A DNA stretch of 64,000 nucleotides. Source: Doris montereyensis (lineage: Eukaryota > Mollusca > Gastropoda > Nudibranchia > Dorididae). The stretch covers positions 292,501 to 356,500 of the forward strand of contig JAXRKP010000047.1 in NCBI GenBank assembly GCA_037039925.1, written 5' to 3'. The first letter of the stretch is position 1. The number at the start of each line of letters is the position of its first letter. A program made the translations under genes and the position numbers. The notes under the pieces are model-generated. The model was not told the DNA's origin, made no database searches, and saw only the letters and a list, made by a program, of their open reading frames with translations. Below are positions 38,874 to 51,300 of the stretch, piece by piece.

Positions 38874-39688
38874 GGGGAAAGTCACAAACGGTGCAAGTCA
38901 AATTTTGGATGTTTTGAGAAAATCAAAGAAAACGATGCTGCGCTTTTTAACCCTTTCCTGCCTACTGCAACCCAAAGCGACATTAGCCTCGATGCCTAAA
39001 GTGCCTTAACGCATCCCTAGCTTACTCTTCATCTTTATACTTGCATAACAACAGGAACTGGCAGTGTGCGAGACTTGAATCGACAATATCGTGATGTGCA
39101 AGATTTCCAGCTCTTTTGTGAACAAACCTGCATATTTTTGTCTGCTTTCGTTTTTGACTTATGGCGATTGTAAACAAAGTGACACTATTACTTTCAATGA
39201 ATTTACCGACCTACTCAGAAAGTTATTGACAATTAAAGGCTCATAATTGTAATATAAAAGTATATATTTTCTGAAAGCTTATTTTCTTCTCCAGTGTATT
39301 ATAATTTCGTCATTGAAATTGAAAGATGTTCAAGTCTAACATTAATTTTAACTGAACTAGTGAAACAGGTTTACTTTTCATCAAAGTTGTGTCCTTTTGC
39401 TCTGGCACACAGACTGAATAGGAAGTGAGGGCTGATTAGGCACACAGACGAGAATTGTGAAGGGGCCTTAGGCAGGAAAGGGTTAATCTATTTTCACAGA
39501 CATACATGACATGGTTTGCAAGTGTCAAAATAGGGATACACAGATTGTTCATATGGTCATTATACACGTTTCTATTGGTTCTTGTGTCACAGAATACTAA
39601 CTAGACGAAGCATAGGGGCTTCCTAATGTCAAAAAGCGGGGGAAAAGGTGTTAATAGTTTGAGACTTGCACGGTTTGCGACTTTCACC
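38874..39688. mobile_element. Outer inverted-repeat element interrupted by a piggyBac-like MITE
   Basis: The left end GGGGAAAGTCACAAACGGTG (38874) and the right end, ending GTTTGCGACTTTCACC at 39688, are inverted repeats of about 26 bp with few mismatches; the shared inner part is GTGCAAGTC / GACTTGCAC. It is about 280 bp once the inner 532-bp element is removed. The family is unknown. Confidence 0.7.
38951..39482. mobile_element. piggyBac-like MITE with TTAA target duplication
   Basis: It begins CCCTTTCCTGCCTA and ends TAGGCAGGAAAGGG, a perfect 14-bp inverted repeat. TTAA flanks both sides (38947-38950 and 39483-39486). CCC-starting ends and a TTAA target are hallmarks of piggyBac elements. 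No transposase is encoded. It lies inside the element at 38874-39688. Confidence 0.9.
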
Positions 39689-42600
39689 ATCGATATTATA
39701 TTATTCCAGTAATTACACATTTGCAATGGAAGGAGAGTTGCTTCCTGGCATTCTTTCAAAAGATCTAGCAATATGTCACTGAATTTTCAATTAATGCTAT
39801 GACTTTTTCATTCTTTGCCTCTTAATTTCTTATCAGTGTCAGGTATTCAAAATTAGATAACTGACAATTCTTCACAGAAAAAACCATTCTAGGAAAAAAG
39901 AGATGGACATTTTCAAAGGAGAAACAAACTAACGATAAACCTTTGAATGAGTTATAGTTGTTGTGCATTTAAAAAATCAGATACTTCATTTGAGCTCTAC
40001 TCAAACTGAGTCAAATTGAAATGTTCCCTTCTTGATCACGTTGAATATTTGTCACAATTAAACAGTACAACAAATGTATCTTGAGCTATAAATTATTTAT
40101 CGGCAAAATTTACTGCTCTGGGAGAACATTTAGTTATTTATTTTAAAAATCACAGCTTTATTTCACAAAGACACTCTCACACGAAATAAACACTCTGAGA
40201 TGGGATAACAATATCTCATTGAATAAATTATAAGGTATTTCAAAGCAATAATGATAAAATAATGACAAAACACAATACAGTACGATGATTCACAAAAAAA
40301 AGCCTATATTTTCACAACACAATCAGGAACAATACTTTCACTCATTGTTTCTTAAAGGATGAATGTCATCCCACAAAAATAATTTAGCAGTCATACACCA
40401 TCACTGATATTTATTTATGTTCAATCCTATTCAAATTTATATTCTTATTTAATCAAGAAAAATGAGTGTGCTAGAATTTTCTAAATATTTTAATGGTAAC
40501 ACAACAAATGACAAGAGCAGTTAAATGGTATATTACAGAGCATTTTTGAATTGAGCATTATGTATCTGCTTTTTATACAAACTTCATGTATGACATAATA
40601 GTAATAATAAAAGTTAGTCCTGCTGATAGCAAAATTATTTCAGAGAGTTTTGAGTATGAAAACAGGTGAGAAAAATTAAACGGTTAGGGGAAAAATCAAA
40701 CAACTCTCATCAGTTCTTAAACAATTTCAAACTATATATTATATTAATTATTATGTTCCAGAAATCAATGACAGTACCACTTATAGACCACTACTCAATA
40801 AATTCAACTTAGCCGTACTGTTGCTATTCTACTTTTAAGATGTAAAACTGTGCACACAATTCATGTTCAACATTGTCTATCATTATGGGTTTTTATTTTT
40901 GAATCACATAAGAACTGGTCTTTAAAAATAGCCGCTGACAAACCAAAACTCTCAGGACAGCAGGCACCCGGTACACTGCCTACTCTCAGGGCTGTGCTGT
41001 AGCCATAAGTCCTTGCATTGACAATTGACATGACATCATGCACTGATCCTACTCATTGCTGCAAAAGGTAGAATTTAACTCCTGTGTCCTAATACTAATA
41101 ATACCAATAATACTACAATTGTATTTTATATGAGACATAACCTTACAGTGCAGTGGCTGATAATATTTATAGTACAACCAGCCAACAGATATATTAACAA
41201 AATAATGTGGAAAATTGCACAATGGCAATGGGGATATGCTGCCCCTGGAATGGGCCATTTGGGGTCAAAATATGAAAATTGAGGTTATGGCATTCTTTTC
41301 TAGTTCCACTTCTTAGCTTTACTTATAAACCATCCCCAAGTCTAAATTCCCTGTCTTTCTGTGAAAAAAGAACCTTTGAAGACAACAACCGTCAACAGTT
41401 TTGAAACAAATTATCATATTTTGCCTTATTTTGAGACCCTCACAAAGCTATAACCCCTCGAATAAAATAGAATCGTCCTATACCAATACCATTGCACACC
41501 TTTGTATCCCCTGTGCTGTCATGTTGAGACTAGACAGCATGCAGGCTTTTTAGTATTATTACATTATAGTACATATTGTATTCAGTAAGCCCACGCTTCC
41601 ATATATGGGCAATGGTACCGTTCAAATGCCACAAATATAGTCACAAAGTCTCTCAAGGCTGGCCCGTTCAGCCAATCAACACAGCTCTTTCGCAATCACA
41701 CGTGTTGCTTCCCACAAGGGAAGCAGTTGGTCCCACAATGGGCTCCTCTTGAAAGTAACAAATCATTCTGTATTCAATGATTATATTTGATTACAGAAAA
41801 TATTCATTCTATTCTATGCATTGCTTTTATTATCATTGGTGCATGTTGTTTAATATTACGAATAAAAAAATCTTGTTAGGAAGGATTTGGTCATAAAGTC
41901 ATTAAGTTTTTCTAAATAGTAAATAGCTATGTAAATAAATTGTAAACATATATGTGCATAATTTAACCGAAAAAAAATAAAGAGAAAAGAAAAATAGTTT
42001 CAGAACCCACATATCCCCTTAAGTCACTTAAAAGATAAACAAAATTACATGAATTCCTTGCAAAGTGGACTCTTCTACCTCCCTGCCCCCAAAAAAAGTT
42101 CAATTTTTATGATATGCTGACACATGAGTACATAAATATATAGTAATCAAAACCAATTAAGTACATTGTATATAAATATATTATATATTAGACATCATTG
42201 AGGCAATCTAATCAACATCACACTTTTTAATGAAATTTATGAGGGGAAAACATACAGATCTGAAGTATACAAAAATCATAGACATAAGTTTTGAATAATC
42301 CACAGACATAAGTTTATGAATTTTGAGAACAGAAAAAAGTGTATAATTATATCGATATTGACTTTTGTAAATAATTTACTAATTTATCTGCTAAATTAAA
42401 CCTATTTGTTTGCTTTAAAATCCATTTTTCGAGAATGAAGTTAATCTCTCACCATGCCACTTTTCAAAGAACATAAGAGAATCACTTTGTACGCACTGTT
42501 CGAAGTCAATATTATGGACCTTGACATCCCTATGTGCAATATATACTGAATTCTGAATACATCAAGCAACTCTTTTTCTCTCACAAGTTTTTCAGTCAGT

Positions 42601-43805
42601 GAAATTGTGAATTGATAAACCCCACGAGGTCAAAGTTAATATAAATCAAATGAATTTCTAGAGAATTGTAATATACGCCAATAACAAAGTAAATAAAGAA
42701 AAACACTCAAGGAGAATTTAGGTCTAGTATAACTAGATCCAAATCAAAAATCAAAATGACTAGTCATCTGTAAAAAAAAATGTTTTCTTTTTTGCCCCAT
42801 TTGAATATCTTGAAGGTAAAAAAAATCATTCTGATGAAAGTAAGAGGATATGACGGACTTGACTGAGATTGGGTCCAGATTGAGAGGGTAAAGGGAATAA
42901 AACTTGTTCTTTTCAGCAAACCTATCAATCACTTGAAGATAGCAACCCTAGGCTACTGATCCTGGGTCCAAACTGACATTCCTCACCTCAAAATATGTAT
43001 CCACCAGTCACAGTAACAGAATTATTCATGTTTTACTGACTGCCACTGCAGGCCAAAGCAAGGCAAGTATACAGCGCCATGATAACATTTACAGCAATGT
43101 GTTGAAACGCAAGGATTCACATGGCAGTAATACTTTAACAAGTTGGGACTTGACGATTACATGTATTTCATAATAACAGTATATTATAAATATATTAAAA
43201 TAAGAAATGATGAATAATAATATAATAGGAGAAGACAGAAATTTCTTTCCCAATATTCTTTTTTTTTTTTTTTAAAAGAGAAAGACTACCTGATCACTTG
43301 TCCAATCCAAAAATAAAGAATGTGACAACTTTTAAAAATCTTTTTAACTTATAAGTGAAGGAAAAATTGAAGGCACTTCTGGCTTTGAATAGATAATGTA
43401 CATATGATATTGCACATGATTAAGATTGTGGATCATGCAGTATAAAGAGGGATGAATGAGAAAAAAATATATTGTGTAGTGCAAAGTTTTCAGTAAGGGA
43501 GATACACTTAATTTGTTACAAAAGAACTGATGCATCACAACATATGTAAAAAAGAGTATGAATATTGACTAGGTATAGAAAGCACAGCATTAATATCCGA
43601 TTGTATTCATACATTCACCTTATAAGTATATGTACAGACTCACTTGCACAGACGTTTCTATTGACACACTTTTATTATATTTTATGATAGATCTATTTAC
43701 TTTTCATCTTAATTAAATTTCCATCCCATTTAATCTATTCTTGTAAAATTATACATCTAATGTAAAATTTTATACAACTGTACCGAAACCTTTTTTTCCT
43801 GTTAA

Positions 43806-44480
43806 CTTACTCACTGCTAGGCATTTTAGGTTCAGATGACAGAAATGCCAAGCACTTTGGTACATTTTATATTATATTTTTTTTAAACAATTGTTCTATT
43901 TGAGGTAGATAAATCATTCAAAATTTTTTGGGGAAAAAGATATTCTAGATGATAATGTCAGTTTCTGTTTCATTTATTCTGGAAAACAATAACCAGTATG
44001 AAAAAAAAAGGGGGGGGGGGGGGGGGGGTAAAAACATTTTTTCAAGGGACCGAAACATCTTCCTTAGATTGTTCCAGTAGTTGATATATATTTAGGCATA
44101 AATCTAGTCTTTGACTTATTTTTGGATGATCCAGCAACATAAAGATTAGTATCTGATGATTAAAAATCAGGTTCACTTACTTTTAGATTTAGAGCTCATT
44201 CTTGGGATGACAGGAATTTTTTCGTTTTTGATGGTGAAAATATTGACTACTAGTACTGGAGCTGTGTCTGTCTACTTTTGATATACTAACCAATAATAAT
44301 TTCATGTGTTTCCGAACAAATGATTCGACTAGACGTGTGAAAAATGCTGATACTGACAAATATCAGGAAGAAATAGAAGAAAAAAATATGAAAGTCAATA
44401 CCGACAGGTGTCGGGTTTAACACCAAAAGACCTATTGACGGGGTCTGATACGTGTCAGTAATGGCATGGCACTCAGTGAG
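43806..44480. mobile_element. Second piggyBac-like MITE
   Basis: TTAA at 43802-43805 is followed by CTTACTCACTGCTAGGCAT. The right side GGCACTCAGTGAG is followed by TTAA at 44481-44484. The ends are imperfect inverted repeats. A G-run sits inside at about 44010-44028. A related left end (TTAACTCACTCACTGCCAGACA) occurs at 45989-46057 within a PTPN14/21 intron. No protein is encoded. Confidence 0.7.
44009..44028. repeat. About 19-nt G homopolymer
   Basis: An A-run passes directly into a G-run of about 19. It may form quadruplex DNA and is a likely place for length errors. A C-rich tract of the opposite kind lies at 27003-27016, and another at 62678-62691. Confidence 0.9.
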
Positions 44481-45364
44481 TTAATTCCTTGGAAGATATC
44501 ATATTATCTTTTCAAGAATCAACAATTCAAACTGAAGAAGATAAAAAGTCTGCCAATTTTACTGTTCACTTGAAAATTTGAAAATATTAATATCAACAGC
44601 GCATACATATCAATACTTGGTATAACAGTAAAAAATCATTTCTTTTGTATTTATAGAACTGAAAAGAGAAACCGTCCATACATTCACATATCTTCCAACC
44701 TTTGCATGACAGTCCGTATCCCTAATACATTGATAATAATAACTCATCTTGAATAAACCGTCTTTACGGTAATTAACAAAAAGTGCCGATTGCTAATCTT
44801 TGTGAACTCAGAATGGCGTCTCCAGACTTTCACCACATTCATTCTGAGTCTCTCCCGTTAACTTATAATTAAAATTTCTTGAAGAAAAAAAAAATGTACA
44901 GTTAACCCTCAAAGTACTTTTCATGGTAAATACAGACTTAAGGAGTCAAAGCCACAAAAAAAACCCAACATTATATATACCTCTTCTTACGTACTGGTTG
45001 GCAGCTATGCATTTAAATTCATGCTTATCTTTTCATGGATAGTGGATAGGCAAATGTGTCGGATGCAAAGAGTTTGTGGCATGGGGTAAAAAAAGAAAAT
45101 AACTACAATGCCAATATAAAAAAACAACCCATAAAAGTAGAAACTCGTCCTTCTAGGTCACATATATTGCCATATTTGACTTTATGGGGTTGTTTATTTA
45201 AAGACTTCTTCATACAGAGAATAAAAAATTCAGTTCCTGAATAACACGCATGGAAATTTTATTGAAACAATGCACAAAGAGTATGGCAATGGCAAATACA
45301 CTTGGTAAACTATTGATATTTTTGTTACATGGGACGAAAGCAATTTATTGAGTAAAATTGTACA

Positions 45365-48300
45365 CTAAATAAGCCTGGTATTCTTTAAATACTGAATAAG
45401 AGTATCATGAATAAAACGGTACTGCCCCATAGTCTGAACCATGTGCATTCTTTGGTTGCGAATACCTGCCAATGCTTTCGGAAGATCCACATTCTGGAGG
45501 AGTAAAAAATCAAATCAAACAGTCAATAGACCAATTATAAAGTTAATTCAAATTTAAATAATATAAAAAAACTAGCTTAGTCATAAAATTATTTGTAGAT
45601 TATTTTGAAGATTAAAAGACAATCTTTGCATTTTATACAAGATGAAGATGACCATAACAAATCTCTTATTTATTGACAAATTTTATAATCAAAATCTGAA
45701 TGATCTTACATGATTATGCTCCAGACACCATTTCATCACCATAGTCAGTATGACAACGCCAGTCCGTCCAACTCCTGCACTACAATGCACGACTACAGGA
45801 CTCTTCTGACCACGCCCTGATTCCGTCTCAGCTAATCTTGACATTGATTCAATTTCATCCACAAAGCCTGTATGGAAAATTATTATATGATTATGTGTTT
45901 ATCCCTGTATTAAATGCTGACTTAAAAATGGCACATCATACAAAGTTCATTTGAAAATCAAAAGGCAGAAAGCTGAGTTTCAAAGGCTTTAACTCACTCA
46001 CTGCCAGACACTTTCAGTTCAGGCAACTGAGAAACACTAGGCAATTTGATACATAGTTTCAAAATTCACTGTGATCTTCTTTGCATGTGACCTCATTAAA
46101 ATTTTGGATTAAAAATATCTTAGAACTAGAAAAGCATGTACTTTCAGCATTTGATGTAAACTGTAACCCTGTACAAAAAGAAAATCTCTTTTCATAAACT
46201 ACATGGATAGATCTATGAACAACTAAGGACAAAATGACAATTGTGAGACATAAGACCATGACAGAAAGCATTGTAACTCAAAATCAAAGGGCACCATTTT
46301 GTTAACATCTGCTTAAATATTACTGAAACATAAGCGAAACATTTTTAAAATGTCAGAAAAACGTTTTTCGTAAAGCAAAAAGTTGTATTGACGACATTCA
46401 CTGCAATAAATCGATAACATAGAACAGAGAGACTTTTCTACCTAAAAATCCATAGGTGTCCTCAGGGCAACCGTGGTCAGGCCAATCTGTGTACTGCAGA
46501 TGCCAGACCATGTGCTCTTGGCCAGAGCCAGTGTGACGTAGGACGATGCGACTTGTAACGTAACAAACAGAGTCATCGGTGAGTTGCAATTCCACTTCAA
46601 ACTGTTTCAGGGAAGAAAGTAAATGTTATGAAGCAGTCATGTCACTATCACAAAGTGGGATCAATAGTCTAAGGGACAACTGTCCACAACAAGATACGGT
46701 TATGTGGCGTTGGTGGCTGAGTGGTTAGGCTGCAGGCTGGGGATCATGAGGTCCCAGGTTTGAATCCTGGCAAAACTAGGCCCGCCGTTGTGTTCCTTTG
46801 GAAAGACACATAACACGCATTTTCCCAACATGACCTGAGTGGAAATGGGTACAAGCACTAGCTTGCGAGTAAAATCCTGTATCAGAGTAGCGTCCTGTCC
46901 AGGAGGTGAGTATTATCATTTGTTCCGCTTTGAGTTATAGAAATCGGGATAATCTCTGGCTCTATGGGCCATAACGGTCTCAAAGGAACTTTAATTTATA
47001 AGATATGGTTATACCTCAGACCATAAGTTCATTGATTCAGGTCCTAGTTTTGCAAGACCTGGCAACGCTTTGTGTTCTTGGAAAAAGAAACTTATTGTGT
47101 ATCCCTCATTCCAACCAAAAGTGAGTGGGCTTCAGATACAGGTGCAACACACCGGTATCCTGTCTGTGGATGATCCCACATCACCTGTTCTGCGTAAATA
47201 CTCTAGGAACGAAGATAAACTCCTGCTCTCTAGGAGTTTTGATATATGTGAGAGAACATCCAGGCAGTGGACAGGTAAGCATCTATACGGGAGTAGATGA
47301 TCCCGCCTTTCGAAGATGAACTTGGAAACAAATACGGACTGTGATTTTTGGAACATGGAACGTTAGGGCAATAAATGGAAAAGAGTTAGAATTAGTTGAA
47401 GAAATGGAAAAATTCAAAGTAGATATTTTGGCCATTACAGAAACAAAGAAAAAGGACAAGGAGTAAAAAATGTAGGACCAAATCATATTTTAATCTTCTC
47501 AGGAGCAGATGTCAAAGATAGAGCTAGAGCAAGAGTAGGCCTCCTAGTGCATAAAAGACATGAAAAGCTACTAGAAAGTTGGAAATTTATAAACGCACGG
47601 CTATTAGAGGGAAATATTAAACCAAAAGGACGAGAGATTAAATTATTAATAGCTTATGGACCAAACGAAGACGCAACTAAAGAAGAAAAATTTATCTTCG
47701 AAAACGATTTATAAATAGCTGCAGAGAATCTTAAACGCAAACAGGAACTAATGCTTTTAGGAGATTTAAACGCTAGAGTAGGCAACAATTTAGAAACGTC
47801 AGGAGGAGTAATAAGTAAAGAAGGAGAGACAACAACTTCTCCAAATGGAGAGAGACTACTAGATTTTTGCCTAAAGAATAACATGAAAATAGCCAACACC
47901 TTTTTTCCTCATAAAGATATCCACAAATATACAAGAATAATTGAAGAGTCAATCATAGACTACACAATAGTTAGCAGCTCTCTTTTTTACAGCACAATGG
48001 ATGCAAGAGTAAACAGAGGAGCAGAAATATTTAGTGATCATCACCTAGTGATTGCCAAAATGAGATTACTGACTGAAGAAAACAAACAGAAAAGGAAAGA
48101 AAAGAAAGCTACTAAACTCAAAATAGAGGAACTAAATAAACCAGTAGTAAAACAGGTATACCAATATAGGATAAAAAGATTTATTAGTGAAAGAAAGATG
48201 GATCTGAATGATAGCACAGCAGAAGAAAAGTGGCAATTGTATAGAGAAACATTCCTCAGTTGTACTAAAGACGTCTGTGGTAGGAAACAAATTAAAGGAG

Positions 48301-51300
48301 ATAGGAAAAGAACAGCATGGTGGAATGAGAGTGTCAAGACTAAGATCAAAAGAAAAGAAGGATGCCTGGAAGAAATACTTGCAAACAAAGAGATCAGAGG
48401 ATAGGACAGATTACATGAATAAAAGAACTATCGCCAAAAGAGAAAGTTAGGAAAGCAAAACAGGAACAATGGGAAGAGTTTGGACAAAGATTTCAAGAAA
48501 GCTATCAAGGAAATCAAAAGCTGTTCTGAGGGGCAATGAAGAGCATGAGAAAGACCAAAGCATGCGCAATATGACAAATTAAAAATGCCAAAGGAGAAAT
48601 AATGAAATAAGACAGCCAAATCATGGAAACATGGAGAAAGCATTGTCCCCAATTACATAATCCCTCCAGAACGTATGAAACAAGGAGTAAAGATCAATTA
48701 GTAAGAGTAACAAGTAATCCAGAGGAGACAGCTGAAGATGTAGATATAACAATGGAAGAAATCCAAACAGCTATAAAAAAAGTGAAATTAGGAAAAGCCC
48801 CAGGAGCAGATCAAGTTTATCCAGAAATGACTAAAAAAGCAGACAAACTACTACATGGAATATGCTAACAAGCATGGAAGTCCAAACAGATGCCAGACGA
48901 CTGGAAAAAGGGAACAGTAGTACCAATACATAAGAAAGCATCAACTGCGGAATGCTCAAACTATAGAGGGATATCACTACTTAGCGTTCCAGGAAAAGTA
49001 TATGCCAGGATACTGGAAATGAGACTAAGGAAAAGAGTAGAGGATCAGATTGAAGAGCATCAGAGTGGATTTAGACCAGGAAAAAGTGTACAAGACCGCA
49101 TATTTACAATAAGACAAATAATAGAAAATTCCTTGAGAGAAACATTGACTTGCACCTGTGTTTTATTGACTTAGAAAAGGCATTTGACACTATGAGGAGG
49201 GACGATGTAAAGTAAAATTTAATAGAAGCCATTAAAAGTATTTACAATAAACCAACATGTGCAGTGACAGAAGCTGGAAACATATTTGCAGAATTTGATG
49301 TAGATATAGGAGTAAGACAGGGTTGTATCCTAAGTACTCTTTTGTTTATCACATTTATGGATTCAGTCGCAAAGGCATTCTCAAATATGAAGAAAATGAA
49401 TGTAGGTATGTGGAAGCTCAAACCAGTAAATGTATCAATGCTTTCATTTGCCGATGATTTAGTTCTGTTTGGAAAATCAGAAAGTGACCTTCAGTTGAAT
49501 ATCAACATTATGAACAATGAACTAAATAAAACAGGAATGAGAGTAAATGCAAAGAAAACCAAAAACAAAGCTAGTAACTAGGGAAGCTAAAACACAAAAT
49601 CTTAAATTGGGCAGGGAGAATTCAGAACAAGTTCAAAGCTACAATTACCTAGGAGTAATGATTAACTCAGACGGAAAACTAAGAGAAGAAATCAGCCAGA
49701 GAATCAAAAAGGTAAGTGCAAGAATTGTCAACAAAAACCAAAATAGCAGTATACAATACAGTTTATCCTTCTATGGCAGTGAAACCTGGACCTTAGACAG
49801 TAGAGAATACATTAGAGTACAGGCAGCTGAAATTAAATATCTAAGAAAAGTAGTAGGGAAAACTAAAAGAGACAAAATCAGAAACACAACAATAAGAGAT
49901 CATACCAAAGCAGATGGCATAAAAACTAAGATAGAAACAAATCAATTGAGATGGTTTAGGCATGTAAACAGAATGAATGACAATAGAATAGCTAAATCAG
50001 TATACAGTGCTAAAGCCCAAGGTAAAAGACCAAAAGGCAGACCTTGGAGAAAGTGGTAAGAAGATATAAAAGAGACATTGAAGAATAGAAATTTAACTTT
50101 TTGAGAAGAAAACAGAAAATGCCAGGACAGGGCACCCTGGAGAAAAATCATCTCGGGCATCTGAACCCATACAACGAAAGGTAGAATGGGAACTGATAAA
50201 GAAAGAAAAGTGAGAGAACATTACTATCAAGATTAATTTCTCAACACAAAGTTTTCAAGCGTGTCTTTTAAAATATTTCTTTCAATTTAACTCTTAAATA
50301 AAATTTCTAAAATGTAAAAAAAATCTCTTCCTCTTTCCTCGCTATTTTCATTTTTTTTAAAGCTATAGATTTCAATAGTTCTCTCAAAAGAAAATGTCAC
50401 AATTCACTACTTTGTTATACTTACATCTCCATAAGTATGCTTGTAGTTGGATCCAGCTTCCTGAGGCCAATAAGTAAAGCACTTGGATTTGCCCATTTCC
50501 TACAGAGACAATTTCAGGACTTAGTAAGAGCTATGGCTGATAAAAGTGTGTATACATGAAGAGCTTCTCAAACAGTTACCTTACTTTTAATTCTATACTA
50601 TAACAATAAGTAGTCCAAGCCGCCCACTTTTTCCACTCACCACAGCATGAGTCACAGATTTGGCTAATTTTCGGTTCTCTTTACCTTGTCCCCTCTCCTC
50701 TCTATGACACAGTAACGTAATATGGCTCATACCACTGGAAAACTCTATTTAATCTCTTTTCAACCGTGTTGTGATAGTAAATGCGTAATAAAATGTACTC
50801 TTTATACTCTTTGTAAACTAGGGTGGCAAGACGGAAAAGCCTGTGGGGAGCCAAGAAAAATGCAGCTCGCAAACACCTCTCTCTTCCTTTACGTCACACA
50901 TTTGCTCAACAAATGATAGTGGGCTCAGATTGTGCGAAAAATAAGCTTTATAATTTCTCCTGCCCGTGCAATGTTACGAGTACACGCAAAGGCTTTTATA
51001 CTTGTTAAATGCTCCCTAGAGCAACTTGCGTCAACACATCAGAAAAAAACATGCAAACCACAAAAACGCCCATTCAATTTTGTATTAGACTGTTCCAATG
51101 ATATCAAATTTCGACATTCCAAGTAAACGCCATAGGGCTCTCTTTAACGCTTCCTCAACCAAAACCAGTAACAGTCTTCTACTAGACAAACAGATCTAAT
51201 TACCAAGGCTGAATGAGTCATTGTGTGTCATCGATTCAGTGTGCATTTATGCATTTTTTGCCTTTTATATAATTTTTCATGGCCAATAAAAAGCCGTCTC

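Larger units (their letters stand above)
35098..45364. other. Gene-poor convergent region between acylphosphatase and PTPN14/21
   Basis: No coding exon was recognised in about 10 kb. Contents: acylphosphatase 3' UTR with AATAAA at 35502; TAGATC cluster at 35738-35925; dispersed repeat 35955-37425; nested inverted-repeat elements at 38874-39688; a piggyBac-like MITE at 43806-44480; a G-run at about 44010-44028. The rest is AT-rich. The 3' UTR of the phosphatase must lie at the right side; its end cannot be placed. Confidence 0.55.
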
